Assembly (NCBI GenBank): GCA_027257055.1
Contig: JAPVLO010000277.1
Span: 1,612,001-1,676,000, forward strand
DNA length: 64,000 bases
From: Cephalopachus bancanus
Taxonomy: Eukaryota > Chordata > Mammalia > Primates > Tarsiidae
Direction of reading: 5' to 3'
Below the pieces are notes generated by a model. It had not been told where the DNA came from. It saw only the letters and a program-made list of their open reading frames with translations, and searched no databases. Positions 47,011-59,273 of this stretch are shown here, piece after piece (position 1 is the stretch's first letter; each line of letters starts with the position of its first letter). The position numbers were made by a program, and so were the translations under genes.

Positions 47011-47302
47011 CAAGACAAGGGGTCTCACTGTGTCACCCAGGCTGGAGAGCAGTGGTACGATTATAGCTCGCCGCTGCCTTGATCTCCTGGGCTCAAGTGA
47101 TCCTCCTGCCTTAGCCTCAGCCTCCTGAATAACTGGGGCTGCAGGTGCACACCACTGTGCCCAGCTAATTTCTTGATTTTTTCCATAGAGACGAGCTCTC
47201 GCTATGTTGCCCAGGCTGGCCTCGAACTCCCGGGCTCAGGCCATCCTTCCACCTTGGCCTCCCAAAGTACTGGGATGACAGGTGTGAGCCGCTACACCTT
47301 GC
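47011..47302 (-). mobile_element. AluJ-like Alu
   Basis: Old reverse dimer ('acgattatagctcgccgctg'). Confidence 0.88.
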
Positions 47303-47329
47303 TTGTTGTTGTTGCTGTTGTTATTGTTA

Positions 47330-47566
47330 TTATTTGAGTTGAGGTCTCCCTCTGCAGACTGCAGTGTAGTGGCACCGTCACGGCCTCCAACTCCTGAGCT
47401 CAAGCAATCTTCCTTCCCAAGTAGCTGTGCCAGATTTTCTGGCCAATTGTTCCATTTTCTTGTCGAGACAAGGTCTTGCTATATCGCCCAGGCTGGTCTC
47501 AAGCGATCCTCCCACCCCGGCCTCTCAAAGTGCTGGGATTACAGGTGTGAGCCACCATGCCCAACC
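47330..47566 (-). mobile_element. Old Alu, partly deleted
   Basis: Follows a TTG/TTA-rich tail (47304-47333). The inter-monomer part is shortened. Confidence 0.85.
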
Positions 47567-47627
47567 CGTTATTATTTTTAAAATAAAAACCTGTTCGGAT
47601 TCCTCCTCTCCTTAAAACCAGTCTGTC

Positions 47628-47932
47628 AGCCAGGCTCGATGGCTCAGCCTGTAATCCCATGACTTGGGAGGCTGAGGCGAGTAGATTGCCTGAGCCCGAG
47701 GGTTCAAGACCCGCCTGGGCAACTTGGCGAGACTTCATCTCTACAATAAATAAAAAATCAGCCGGGCGTGGTAGTGTGCGCCTGTAGCTCCAGCTCCTTG
47801 GAAGGCGGAGGCGGAAGGATCGCCGGAGCCCAGCAGGTCGAGGCTGCGGTGGCCGGGAGCGGCCACTGCGCGCCAGTCTGGGCGACAGAGTGAGACTCCC
47901 ACTCAAAAAACCCCAAAACCAACAACAACAAA
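47628..47932 (+). mobile_element. Alu (young-type)
   Basis: Forward dimer. A perfect 14-bp TSD, aaaaccagtctgtc, lies at 47614-47627 and 47933-47946. Confidence 0.95.
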
Positions 47933-47946
47933 AAAACCAGTCTGTC

Positions 47947-50640
47947 TGTTTATCTTCCTGTGCAGGGTCACATCAGGCTTTGCAACTCTTGCCAGAAACC
48001 CTGGCTATGTTCCCTCAAACCTAGCCAACGTACTCACCGACCTACTCTCCCCTGCCACTCCCGTTGTTCCTTCCCCCTGGGTTAGTCCCTCCTCCTGGCT
48101 ACCTCTAGCTGTTTTCAAGCTCTCCTTGGGCTCCCCACTTCAGAAGCCTTTCTTACTTTCCTTCACTCTCCACCCCCCACCCCTGTGCACCTTGAGCACT
48201 CCCTACCTGCAGGCGCTCAGCCCTACACTCTGGTATATCCTTTCTTACCTTCCTCCTTCACCCCCATACACACACACCCGACTTTCAGCAGTTGGTATGT
48301 GTGCCCAGATCACCCTTTCTCTGTCTCACAGTCCTCTCCGGGCGCCCACAGTGCACTCATTCCTGTGTTCACTTGTGTTTTCATGACACCAGGTATCGCT
48401 CACTGGCATGGCTGCACGCCACCCTCCTGAAGCCCCAGGCTCAAGCCGTGTTTGCCCTGAGCGGCTGCCTCGGGGTTCATTCCCCTCCCAGTCTCCTGCT
48501 GACCCGGCTGGCACTGCAGGCCCCTTCTAGGGCACGTGACAGCAGGTGTCCTGCCATGCGGGCTTTCGCTCCAATGTTCGTGGAGTTGGTGGCCGCATCT
48601 CTGGTGGCCGGGGTCGTGGAGAGGCCCCTCTTATCTGTCCAGGTGAACCCCACCAGTCCTCCGGCCCTGTGAGGGTGCAGAAGGGGGCTGAGCTGTGTAT
48701 GTGGAAAGAGGCAAATATGTCGTCCTGGGCACTTTCAGCAGCACAATTGCTGCAGACACTATTTTAAACTCGTGGATAATTTGATCTTAATTATGTGGTG
48801 TGCAGAGGCACTAATAAGTTTACAAATCTGCCAGCAACACTAAACACATATGTCTTAGAAAATGCCACCCTGTTCTTGGCTGATTGTGGGACTGTGAACT
48901 GGGTAATTGTCAACAATTAGGAGGGAGTGGCCAACGGGTGACTCAGGGGATGCTTCTAGAGACGCCCAGGGGAGCCGGAGTCTGTGGGGGTGGGGGGCAT
49001 TTGGAGCGGTGATGAAGGCGCCGAAGGCTGGGTAGTGCCGGAGCCCCCACAGCGGTCGTAGCTGACGGGGGTCCAGAAAGGAGGTCAAGAAAGCCGAGAG
49101 GCTGCCCTTTCCCGCTTCCGGTGGATCCCAAGGGGCCCCGTGCTGGCTTTGGGGGTTGCCGCGGCACACCCAAGCTTCGCCACCGGGGCGTCGTGGGCCT
49201 TGGGACCGGCAGTTTGCACACCTCCCAGCCTGGCGCCGCCGCAAACAGCTAAGTGCCATGTGCGAGTCACCACGGTTGTTCTTGGCTCTTCGTGGTGGGA
49301 TGGGGGAATCCCTGCCTCCCGGGAGTCATGCTGGCGTTGACAAGCGCATGTGAAGCCTTCGGCAGCTGTCCCAGTTCACGGTGGCGCGTGATTCTCATTC
49401 ATTCATTCTTTCCCGTCTCCTTTTCTTTGCAAGCAGATAAAATGCTTTTACTAGCGTCATCTATGACTGGGCCACTTCCTGGCCCCCAGGAGGTACTTGA
49501 TCAATATTTGCTCAAGGGAGGAACACACGATCCATAAATGCTGTCTCCTACTGAATCGAGCACGGAGAGGTCAAGCCGCTCGACTCCCGCACACAGCAAG
49601 CAGATAGCAAGCTGGCCTTTCGTCGTAAGAGGCCCACATTCGGTGCAATTCAAGCTCAATGTGCAACGGCACCGAACTAGAGCACGAGGCTGGGCTCTAT
49701 GCCCTGCTCTTTATCCCGAAGCTGCAACATTTTGCAAGAACGTTCATTTCAAAGAAGAAAAGAAGAAACACCCCAAAAGCGGAGGGAGTGTGAACGCCTG
49801 ACGCGGGCGCCTCCGGATGGAGTACACACTTTGCTTCTGTGATATGTGTGTTTAGGCAGATTAGATTCATGTTAGGCTACAAACCCCAGGATAAAAGGAA
49901 AATGAATAAGCGCACGGACGCCGGGAATCTCCAAAGGGAAGAAGAGAAGAAAAATCACCAGCGAATACTCTGATGGCTGCTGTCCCTAGGGGAGTCCAAG
50001 ATGGCTCCCCCAGTGGTGTCCCTGTGCACAGAGCCCCTCCATGGGTGGCTTCCCATTTCCCCGGAAAACCTCACTGTCCCCAGCATGGCGCTCAAGACCT
50101 TCCGGTTCTGTCTGAATCCAATGTTTCTGGCTTCCGGTTCTGTCCGAATCCAGCGTTTCTGGCTTCTCTCCTGTCTTCCCCTGCCACACCCCAGCCCCCA
50201 AGAAGCCTCTGGCTGCCTCTGGGCCCTAGGCCCCTCCTAGCTTGGCTGCCCGAGGGCCTCTGCCCCTCCCCGTCCTAACCTGTTGGGAAAAATAATCCAT
50301 CTTTAAAGCCCAGCTGAAAAGTATAAATCCCCCAAAAGGCCTCTCCCAGCTCCTTGGCAGGAAATGGTTGTTTCCTCTGCAGTCCCAGAGCGCTCGGTAG
50401 TTTCCCTGTTTCCATTAATCAAAATCTGCCTTTTATTAAAATGACGTTTATTTGGGAATGCGTCTGACTTCTCCTCTGAATCTGTAAACACCCTCTTGCC
50501 CCCCCCCAGAGTCCTGAACACTAAATAAGTGCTTTAAAAAATGCGAATTGATGGACACCCGTTTAAATGTCCAAAACAGAGGCCCACGTGAAATGAGGTA
50601 GGGTATGCAGTGGGGTTTTATGCAATCATTTAAAAAGTAA
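47947..50640. other. Longest repeat-poor stretch of the window
   Basis: About 2.7 kb without Alu or L1. It has a C/T-rich part (48000-48340) and GC-rich parts (48900-49300, 49960-50280). Possible faint MIR/L2 traces lie near 49480-49640. No exon with a recognisable protein motif was found. It is the best place in the window to look for conserved non-coding DNA. Confidence 0.4.
50099..50162 (+). repeat. Two tandem copies of a 32-bp unit
   Basis: cttccggttctgtctgaatc... at 50099-50130 is repeated at 50131-50162 with three differences (T/C, A/G, T/C). Confidence 0.9.
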
Positions 50641-50766
50641 GGCTAGCAGCAGTGGCTCACACCTGTAATGCCAGCAGTTTGGGAGGCCAAGGCGAGAGGA
50701 TTTCTTGAGCCCAGGCTTTGGGCCCAGACAGGGCAACATACCAAGACTTCGTCTCTACACACACAC
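50641..50766 (+). mobile_element. Alu left monomer (FLAM-like), split by a reverse Alu
   Basis: Forward monomer reaching 'cttcgtctctacacacacac'. Its A-rich tail resumes after the next Alu ('ttgtctctaaaacaaaac', 51024-51041). Confidence 0.82.
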
Positions 50767-50773
50767 GTTTTTG

Positions 50774-51023
50774 TTTTTTTTTTTTTTGAGTCGGGGTCTC
50801 ACTGGAGTAAGGTGGCATGATCTCCTCTCACTGCAGCCTTAAACTTGTGGGTTCAGGCGATCCCCTGTCTCAGTCTCCTGAGTGGCTACAACTACACTTG
50901 GCTAATTTTTCTACTTTTGTGGAATGGGGTCTCGCTTTGTTGCCTGGACTAGTCTCAAACTCCTTGGCTCAAACAACCTTCCCACTTCGGCCTTCCAAAG
51001 TGCTGCCATGACAGGCACGAGCC
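50774..51023 (-). mobile_element. Old Alu inserted in the monomer
   Basis: Diverged reverse dimer. The target repeat is roughly cgtctcta / tgtctcta. Confidence 0.82.
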
Positions 51024-51114
51024 TTGTCTCTAAAACAAAACAAAACAAAACTGTCCACTTGCGTATCCAATTATTTAGCTGAGGAGAGACTAGGACAAAG
51101 AAGTTGTGATGGAG

Positions 51115-51364
51115 CAGACCGAGGCAAGTGGATAGGCCGAGCCCGGGTTCGAGACCCGCCCCGGGCAATGTGGTGAGATCTCATCTCTACAATACATAAA
51201 AAACTAGCCGGGCATGGTAGCGCACGCCTGTAGTTCCGGCTGCTTGGAAGGCTGAGGCGGGAGGATCGCCAGAGCCAGCAGGTCGAGGCTGCGGTGGCTG
51301 GGAGCCTGTCACTGCACTCCAGTCTGGGCGACAGAGGGAGACTCCAACTCAAAAAACAACAAAA
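51115..51364 (+). mobile_element. Alu, 5'-truncated, with long TSD
   Basis: Lacks the first 45 or so bases. A perfect 18-bp TSD, aaagaagttgtgatggag, lies at 51097-51114 and 51365-51382. Confidence 0.95.
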
Positions 51365-51382
51365 AAAGAAGTTGTGATGGAG

Positions 51383-52323
51383 AATTCAGAAAAGGCCCAC
51401 AGCATGAAGCACTGCGGTAAAAGTGGTCCGAATGAGCTGTCAGAGTGAAAGATCTAGAAGGACACGCATGGATGCAGAAATGGAGAGCCTAGGGGTGCCC
51501 CGAATTCGGTAGCCGGACTGCTGCTCGCTTGCCCTCTCTTACCTAATGACAGCCATCAGTCTGGCCTCGGTGGGGCAGAGGCCGGAGGAAACAGAGAGGA
51601 CTTTCTGGCCATTCACCACAGAGCATGGCAGAAATCTAGAGGGCTGTGTGCGGGGATGAAAGGTCGTAGAAGCGGTGAGGGCCAGGAGCCTGCAGAGAGA
51701 GAAAAGTGTCTCAGTTAATCCTATTTGTCCTGTGGGAGTTTTCCACAGCCAGACAAAAGAAGTTGTATATGATGTCCGGTCTCACGCACAGACCGTCCGG
51801 GACAGTCTTTATGTTCTGTTTTGAACCCTGCACACACTTGGCTGCACAGATTTTAAGAAGGACAAAGGCTGTTTTAATCGTGTTAATGGGGGGTGATGGG
51901 CGAATCCTAATCTTATAACCAAAATGGCTCACCCGTTTGTGTCGCTATTGAAAAGCTCAGGCTCTTTGGTAGGTCTGGAAGAAAAGCACTTGAAATAGTT
52001 TGCCACCCACCTACCCCGCAGGAGTGCTGAATGCATTCATGAGGGACTCCTTGGCGCTGTGAACTCCCGGCATGGAGCTGCCTTGCCAATCCCAAATATT
52101 ATAGGACCCGCCCTGGCAGAGCTGAAGGAACACGGGGCGGGAGGCTGACTGCCGCCTGGGGGGTTTCTCTTTGGGGACTCCCAAGTTGCTTCAGAAGCAG
52201 AACTGCTGCTGAGAAAGACCCCAAGGAGAACAGAACACATATTCTGGGTTCTTAGGACTATAACATGAGCTTCTGGTCTAGCTGTGGTGCCTTGTTGTGG
52301 CTTCAAGAGTCCCAGTTGCTGAC
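51383..52323. other. Intergenic DNA
   Basis: No repeat or gene named. Open frames are at most 106 codons and extend partly into the neighbouring Alu. Confidence 0.35.
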
Positions 52324-52617
52324 CTTTTTTTTTTTTTTTTTTGAGTTGGAGTCTCACTCTGTCACCCAGACTGTAGTGCAGTGGCCGCTCCCAGCCACCG
52401 CAGCCTCGACCTGCTGGGCTCCAGCGATCCTTCCGCCTCAGCCTTCCAAGTAGCTGGAACTACAGGCGCGCTTCCATGCCCGTCTGATTTTTGATTTATT
52501 GTAGAGATGAGGTCTCGCCAAGTTGCCCAGGCGGGTCTCAAACCCGCAGGCTCAGGCAATCCACTCACCTCAGCCTCCCAAAGGCGCGGGATTACAGGCT
52601 GAGCCACCGAGCCCGGC
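52324..52617 (-). mobile_element. Alu (young-type)
   Basis: Reverse dimer with an 18-T tract. Confidence 0.93.
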
Positions 52618-52642
52618 TTAGAATCTTTAAAAAAATAAAAAA

Positions 52643-52954
52643 AGCCAGGCTCGGTGGCTCAGCCTGTAATCCCCCACCTTTGGGAGGCTGAGGTGAGTGG
52701 ATTGCCTGAGCCCGTGGGTTCAAGACCCGCCTGGGCAGGCGAGACCTCATCTCTACAATAAAATCAAAAAATTAGCTGGGCGTGGTAGCGCGCGCCTGTA
52801 ATTCCGGCTACTTGGAAGGCTGAGGCGGAAGGAGCGCCGGAGCCCAGCAGGTCGAGGCTGCGGTGGCCGGGAGCGGCCACTGCACTCCAGTCTGGGCGAC
52901 AGAGTGAGACTCCAACTCAAAAAAACAAAACAAAACAAAACAAAACAAACAACA
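52643..52954 (+). mobile_element. Alu (young-type)
   Basis: Forward dimer with an AAAAC-repeat tail (52921-52955). Confidence 0.93.
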
Positions 52955-52966
52955 AAAACCCAGCTT

Positions 52967-53264
52967 ATGGCCGGGCTCGGTGGCTCAGCCTGTAATCCCA
53001 CGCCTTTGGGAGGCTGAGGTGAGTGGATTGCCTGAGCCCACGGGTTCGAGACCCGCCTGGGCAACTTGGCGAGACCTCAGCTCTACAACAAACCAAAAAT
53101 TAGCCGGGTGTGGTAGCGCGTACCTGTAGTTCCAGATACTTGGAAGGCTGAGGGGGAAGGATCGCCAGAGCCCAGCAGGTCGAGGCTGCGGTGGCCGGGA
53201 GCGGTCACTGCACTCTAGTCTAGGTGATGGAGTGAGACTCCAACTCAAAAACAAAACAAAACAA
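52967..53264 (+). mobile_element. Alu (young-type)
   Basis: Forward dimer. TSD aaaacccagctt lies at 52955-52966 and 53265-53276. Confidence 0.94.
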
Positions 53265-53276
53265 AAAACCCAGCTT

Positions 53277-54569
53277 GCGACAAGGTGAAGAAAGGCTTTG
53301 CAGAGAGCGCCTTCCGCAGTGATGTCTAAGTAAATTTTGTTTTGCTCTTTGCTTACGGAAACAGGTGTGCGGCTTGGTGGAAAGGAGGGGCCAGCAGGCT
53401 TTTTTCCCACGTGAACAAATGGAAAGTGGCAAACTGCAGAGGCAGGAAGTACAATAACATCGCGCTGAGCGAGGAGGCAGTGGGCCCCAGGGGTGGGAGC
53501 AAAGGCCCTTCAGTCGTGCAAACCCTCAAGGCCCACGATTAGCTTTCATTTAACCCAGGAAGCAACTGGAAGCCCGTGCAGGTTTCTGAGACGGGGTGTG
53601 ACAGCAGCAAGCTGCTTGAGAGATGGTTCTTACAGCACCCCAAACCAGGGAGAAGGGAAAATGGGTGTGCGGTGGGGGGGCACCGTGGAGGAAGAGGACA
53701 GGACTTGGTGGCAGAACCTAGGGAGACAGACGGAGTCACACCTGCATCCTTCTTAGAAGCTGGGGACGGGGCGGCCAGGAGGCTTACTGTCAGAGTCACC
53801 AGAACTCTCTTACCCAAGACCCTCATCCTCTCCCTGCACGGGTCTCACACCTGCCCTCGGAGCCCGCGGGGACTCTCTGGAGGTTGGGTGTGTACTGGGA
53901 AATGTCTCAGGCGTGTCACATGTGGAATGAAAAATAAGACCCTGGCGCCAGGAAGGCTCGGGTCTACCACGTGTAGACAGGAAATCCGAACAGCAATACG
54001 CAGTGCTAGGTAACATGGTGGAAGCATGCAGAGAAAGTTCTAGAAACTCATGTAAAAAGGTGATTTGGTCTACACAGAGACAGGAGGGTCACGAAAAGGT
54101 TCTCGATCCTGGCTGCCGTTTCAAGTGTTACATCAAACTGAGATCTGGCCTTGCGTCCTTCCAGACAAGCCATAACCTCACTTAGTGGCAGACACACTGG
54201 AAACAACTTGGGAGGGCGCTTCTGTGACCGGAGCTGAGGGTCAGTTCATCAGCCACACTTTGGCCACCCACAGGCGGCTCGCTGCTCAGAAGTTTAGAGG
54301 AAGGCAAAAGCCAAGATGTAACCAATCCAACTGCTTCTGCTGCTCACTTGTTTCCTGTATGCCACTTTCCTGTTTCTGTCCATAAATTTGCCCTGACCAT
54401 GCAGCGTTCCTGGAGCCTCTCTGCGTCTGCTTGGCTTTCCCCCTACCCACCCCCGGCTCCAATAAATGCTGTTAAATTTAATGTGTCTCAAGTTTTTCTT
54501 TTCACACGAGCAACTAGTTAAATCAAGCCGAGGGGTATGGAGGAGGTTAGGGGGGCTGGGTAGTGACAT
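53277..54569. other. Repeat-poor intergenic DNA
   Basis: Around 53540-53600 the text ('cccaggaagcaactggaagc') resembles the same old mammalian repeat as 24298-24660. The rest is unassigned. Open frames of up to 145 codons have no known domain. Confidence 0.35.
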
Positions 54570-54612
54570 TATCTATCTATCTACCTACCTACCTACCTAT
54601 CATCTATCTATC
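54570..54612 (+). repeat. Compound (CTAT)n/(CTAC)n microsatellite
   Basis: atctatctatctacctacct... with interruptions up to atctatctatc. Confidence 0.95.
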
Positions 54613-54616
54613 GAGT

Positions 54617-55195
54617 CTGGTTCTCACCCTGCTACCCAGGCTGGAGTGCAATAGCACAATCGTGGCTCACTGCAGCCTCCATCTCCTGCCTTGGCCATCT
54701 GAGTAGCTGGGACTACAGGTGTGTACTCCCATGCCTGGCTAAATTTTTGATTTTTTTTTTTTTTGAGTTGGAGTCTCACTCTGTCGCCCAGACTGGAGTG
54801 CAGTGGCCGCTCCTGGCCACCGCACCCTCAACCTGCTGGGCTCCGGCGATCCTTCCGCCTCAGCCTTCCAAGTAGCTGAAACTACAGGTGCGCGCTACCA
54901 CACCCGGCTAATTTTTGATTTACTGTAGAGATGAGGTCTCGCCAAGTTGCCCAGGCGGGTCTCGAACCCGTGGGCTCCGGCAATCCACTCACCTCAGCCT
55001 CCCAAAGGTGCGGGATTACAGGCTGAGCCACCGTGCCCGGCTGCTGGCTAAATTTTTGATTTTTTTTTTTTTGTAGAGAGAGGGTCTCACGATGTTGCCC
55101 AGGCTGGTCTCGAACTCCTGGGGCTCAAGCAACCCTACCATCTCAGCTTTCCAGAGGGCTGGGATTACAGGTAGGAGCCCCACACCCAGCAGGTA
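54617..55195 (-). mobile_element. Older Alu split by a younger Alu
   Basis: The old right monomer (54617-54760) and old left monomer (55044-55195) are separated by a younger reverse Alu. The inter-monomer text ctggctaaatttttgatttt is present on both sides as the target repeat. Confidence 0.92.
54763..55043 (-). mobile_element. Young-type Alu inside an older Alu
   Basis: Same orientation as its host. TSD ctggctaaatttttgatttt at 54735 and 55044 onward. Confidence 0.93.
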
Positions 55196-55497
55196 GTGAT
55201 AGTTCTTAAAAGCCCCTCAGGCAATTCTAATGCTGCTAGGGCTGGGAATAGCTGCTAGAGATGCAAGGTGGTGGCTACCCCAGGCTTAGAAGAAGAGGCA
55301 GGAACAATAGGACTGAGGGGGGGCACAGAGACCCCTGAGCTGGGCTTTGGGTGGTGGTGGGGGCACTGGAAGGTGAGTGGGGGCTGGGTGTGAAGATGAA
55401 GGGGCTGGTGGTGATCGTGAGGTTGATGTTGGTGGTCCCAAAAGCCCTGAGACATGGAGAGCAGGCTTTTAGAAGACAGGACATGCGTATGCCCAGA
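55196..55497. other. Intergenic DNA, possible MER5 trace at left
   Basis: 'gcccctcaggcaattctaatgc' at about 55211 recalls a MER5-type end. The remainder is G-rich unique sequence. Confidence 0.35.
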
Positions 55498-55595
55498 GGG
55501 TCGAGGCTGCGGTGGCCAGGAGCGTGCCACTGCCCTCCGGTCTGGGCGAAGGAGTGAGACTCCCAACCAAGAAAATAAAATAATAAAAAAAGATG
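55498..55595 (+). mobile_element. 5'-truncated Alu (right-monomer end)
   Basis: Only the last 75 or so bases of an Alu plus an A-rich tail. Confidence 0.88.
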
Positions 55596-55848
55596 ATTGT
55601 CTTAATTCTCCATGAGATTTTTGTTTGTTTGTTTAAATACAATGAAAAGCCACAAGACTACTTCTCCTCCAGAGTATGGGGCTGTCTCGCCTCCCCCGTT
55701 GAAGGTTAGGAAAAGAAGTCAGGTCAAGAATGCCTGACCTTCCACATCAAGAAATGAGATCTACTCCTTGTCCCCACATTTTGTGACAGTTTCAGGCAGT
55801 GTAAACAGGTATTTTAACTATCAAGGTAGGCCCTTTAAGAAGCAGCAA

Positions 55849-56157
55849 AGCTGGGCTCGGTGGCTCAGCCTGTAACCCAGCGCCTTGGGAGGCTGAGGCA
55901 AGTGGATTGCCTGAGCCCGCGGGTTCGAGACCCACCTGGGCAAGTTGGCGAGACTTCATCTCTACAATAAATCAAAAAATTAGCCGAGCGTGGTAGCGCG
56001 CACCTGTAATTCCAGCTACTTGGAAGGCTGAGGCGCAAGGATCGCCAGAGCCCAGCAGGTCGAGGCTGCGGTGGCCGGGAGCGGCAACTGCACTCCAGTC
56101 TGGGCAATGGAGTGAGACTCCAACTCAACAAAACAAAACAAAACAAAACAAAAAAAA
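55849..56157 (+). mobile_element. Alu (young-type)
   Basis: Forward dimer with an AAAAC tail. TSD aagaagcagc on both sides. Confidence 0.93.
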
Positions 56158-56329
56158 AGAAGCAGCTAATCAAAAAATAAAAAGAAAATCACTGTGTGTC
56201 TATAGTCAATAGCTCATACGAACTATGAAAGCCTTATACTTAATTATATTGAATATATTTAATTCAATAAACCTTATGGAAAGTAAAAGACATTCTCTAG
56301 TATGCTTACCAATAATCATCAAGATACAA

Positions 56330-56870
56330 CACGAACAACTCCCTGTGGATGTTCTTCTCTGCCCTCCCAACTCCCAGGCTTCCCAATATAGCTAAGAATT
56401 GACTCAATTATTTTTGAGCAAGAATAAACATTAAAGACTTTGATTAAAATACTCTCACCCCACACTAATCTTCAAAAGTTCTTCTTGACCCTCTCTTTGC
56501 CAACTTGACCTTTTGCTCTATTCTGTTCACAAGTTATTCTGAACTTGCCCTATATATGCAGCTGCCTCAATTCCACTTAGGGAAAACCCTCGTTCATACT
56601 TACATCTCTTCTTTCTTCGACAGCTGTAATTCCCTTCTCTAGGGCCTCGTGAAATGCCTGCTCTCCAGACTCCAGCTTGCGGAGAACACTGCTACCTGCC
56701 TTCTCAAACGTATAAGAAACACAATTATCACCTCCATCTTCAAATCATTCTACTGGAGTCTCATTCATTCAAGGAACCCACACAAAGTACAACTAACTCT
56801 GGGTCATCTCTCAAACACTCCCTCCCTATTCGTTGCCTCCAGCCATCTATCTATCTCATATTATTAATAA
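56330..56870 (+). mobile_element. CR1/L3-clade LINE relic
   Basis: The plus frame around 56655-56800 gives LQLAENTATCLLKRIRN then a decayed 'ITSIFKSFYW'. This recalls the C-terminal reverse-transcriptase pattern of CR1-clade LINEs (LQNaAARLL...HITPvLksLHW). It is very old. Confidence 0.5.
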
Positions 56871-57065
56871 AAACATCTACTATCTCAAGAAGTTTCTAAT
56901 AGCCAAATACTTGCATTTATGGGCCGAAATTCTAAAAAGAAAGTGCTGGATAAACTTTGCTTCCCTCAAATGTCAAAATTAGGAGAAAAATCAAAACACT
57001 GTCAAGATAAGCCAGGTTAACCCACATCTTTAAAGGTGGATAAATCATTAAAAGCATTTAAGTTA

Positions 57066-57354
57066 GCCAAGCTCAGTGGATCAACCTGTAATCCCTGCAC
57101 CAGGAGAGGCTGAGGCAAGAGGATTGCCTGAGCCTGCGGGCTTGAGACCAGCCCGGGCAACTTGGTTAGACCGCATCTCTACAATAAATAAAAAATCAGC
57201 TGGGCATGGTAATGCACGCCTGTAGTTCCAACTACTTGGAAGGCTGAGGCCGAAGGATCGCCAGAGCCCAGCAGGTGGACACTGGGGTGGCTGTGAGTGT
57301 GTCACTGTACTCCAACAGCCTGACTGACGAAGTGAGACTCCAACTCAAAAAAAA
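57066..57354 (+). mobile_element. Alu (older right-monomer type)
   Basis: Forward dimer. TSD atttaagttag on both sides. Confidence 0.92.
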
Positions 57355-57703
57355 AATTTAAGTTAGGCCAACTTAAGAACCCCACCAAATTGTGCTGAGT
57401 TTGAAGATACTTTATTTTCATTCAAATACCTTATCTATTCTGTCCCACAAATCAAACTGAAGTTATCAAATCCACTTTTTTAAAAAGCTTCATAAATCTA
57501 TACTTTTGTTACTTGTAACTCACTTATAATCCAGAAATATAATAAAAATAGATTAAAAAATAGATTCTGATAATTAGCAACACGAGTCAAGGTAAATATA
57601 CAAGTCTCTCAGGACCCACTATACTACTCCATAGTTCAATAATCTAACATCCTCTTTTCTACCCATGAGCAAATATGCAGAATTCAACATTACTTCCTGG
57701 TGT
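57355..57703. other. AT-rich intergenic DNA
   Basis: No gene or named repeat. Confidence 0.45.
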
Positions 57704-57713
57704 TGCTTAATTT

Positions 57714-57997
57714 CTTTTCTTTTTTTTTTTGAGTTAAAGTCTCACTATTGCCCAGGCTGGAATGCAGTGGAACACTCACAACCACCGCAGCCTCAACCTG
57801 CTGGGCTCAAGCAATCCTTCTGCCTCAGCCTTCCAAGTAGCTGGAACCACAGGCAGGCACCACCACGCCTGGCTAATTTTTTGATTTATTATAGAGAGAA
57901 AGTCTCGCCATGTTGCCCAGGCTGGTCTTGAACCCCAGGCTTAGGCAATCCTCTTGCCTCCACCTCCCAAAGTACTAGGATTACAGGCATGAGCCAC
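57714..57997 (-). mobile_element. Alu
   Basis: Reverse dimer. A perfect 10-bp TSD, tgcttaattt, lies at 57704-57713 and 57998-58007. Confidence 0.94.
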
Positions 57998-58284
57998 TGC
58001 TTAATTTAACCACCATTCTATTTAATGCAAAGCACAACATATTCTATTTTTCTAGTGCCTAAAAAAACACAAAAGTACGAATGCAATACGTGGGCGATAT
58101 AGATATATCTCAACAAACATAAGGAAACCATAGCATAATAGAAACATTAAAGAATTATACCACAATATAAATCATAATCAAGGCATACCCTGCAAACTTT
58201 ACAGAGTCAAGATATAAACATTAAATAGGCATCACCAGTTCTTACACGTCAAATCATCTTAGAAATGTAAAAAAAGAAAAAATG

Positions 58285-58574
58285 AGGCCGGGCTCCGTGG
58301 TTCAGCCTGTAATCCCGCACTTTGGGAGGCTGAGGTGAGTGGATTGCCTGAGCCTGTGGGTCAAGACCTGCCTGGGCAACTTGGTGAGACCTCATCTCTA
58401 CAATACATCAAAAAAAAAAAAAAATTAGCCGGGCATGGTAGCATGCACCTGTAGTTCCAGTTACTTGGAAGGCTGAGGTGGAAGGATCGCCGGAGCCCAG
58501 CAGGTCGAGGCTGCGCTGGCCGGGGGCGGCCACTGCACTCCAGTCTGGGCGACAGAGTGAGACTCCAACTCAAA
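58285..58574 (+). mobile_element. Alu (young-type)
   Basis: Forward dimer whose tail has become the (AAAT)n tract that follows. Confidence 0.93.
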
Positions 58575-58603
58575 GATAAATAAATAAATAAATAAATAAA
58601 TAA
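58575..58603 (+). repeat. (AAAT)n tail microsatellite
   Basis: About seven AAAT units at the Alu 3' end. Confidence 0.95.
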
Positions 58604-59259
58604 TGTGGATGAATAAATATTTATTTAACCCCTTTTAGAAACCTTTGCGTTACGTTGATTTTGACACGTATGTGCTTAGATTCACATTCCCTTTCTCTCC
58701 TTCTGGAATACAAGATATTCACAGATATCCATTCATCCAAAGCACACAAACACTGTTTCCAGATGGCAGTGTACGTTTCGTGATGGGTAGGAACGCTGAG
58801 GACCTGAGCCTTACAGATGCTTGGTTTTATTTTTAGACTCCTTGGTTGGACTTCCTTCCTCAATGTAATCTTCAAACATTCATTGAATACCCGGTAGACC
58901 AGTCCCGGGGGACAAAGATGGATGAGGCGGGCTTTGAGCACACCCAGTGCTCCTAGGGAGATGTGCGCACACCTGATTTTCCTACTGACTTCAGGATACA
59001 AGTAGGAGATGAGGTTATTTTTTCTATCTCAATGCAATGAAACTGGGACCCTGAAGAGTGAAAGGCATGGGCTGAGGCTGAACAGGAGTGGATTCAAGAA
59101 GATCCTTCTAGTTTCAGAGTGGGGCTCACATCCAGGCATTCTATTATATGACACATTTCAAGAATACCTGAGTCGCTGAGGAGGTGGCAGCAACCGGCAA
59201 TTTACGTTACTCTTACAGAAAAACGAACATTTCCGTTATGTACTATTGGTTTGAGCTTT
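58604..59259. other. Intergenic DNA
   Basis: A 126-codon minus frame (58621-59001) begins with ATG but shows no domain I recognise. 'ttcattgaatacccggtaga' recalls a common old SINE/LINE tail. I do not call a gene. Confidence 0.35.
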
Positions 59260-59273
59260 AAAAGCATTGACTA

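Noticed and set aside
58621..59001. 126-codon minus frame
   Set aside because: No homology I can recall. Part of the region looks like old repeat-derived sequence.
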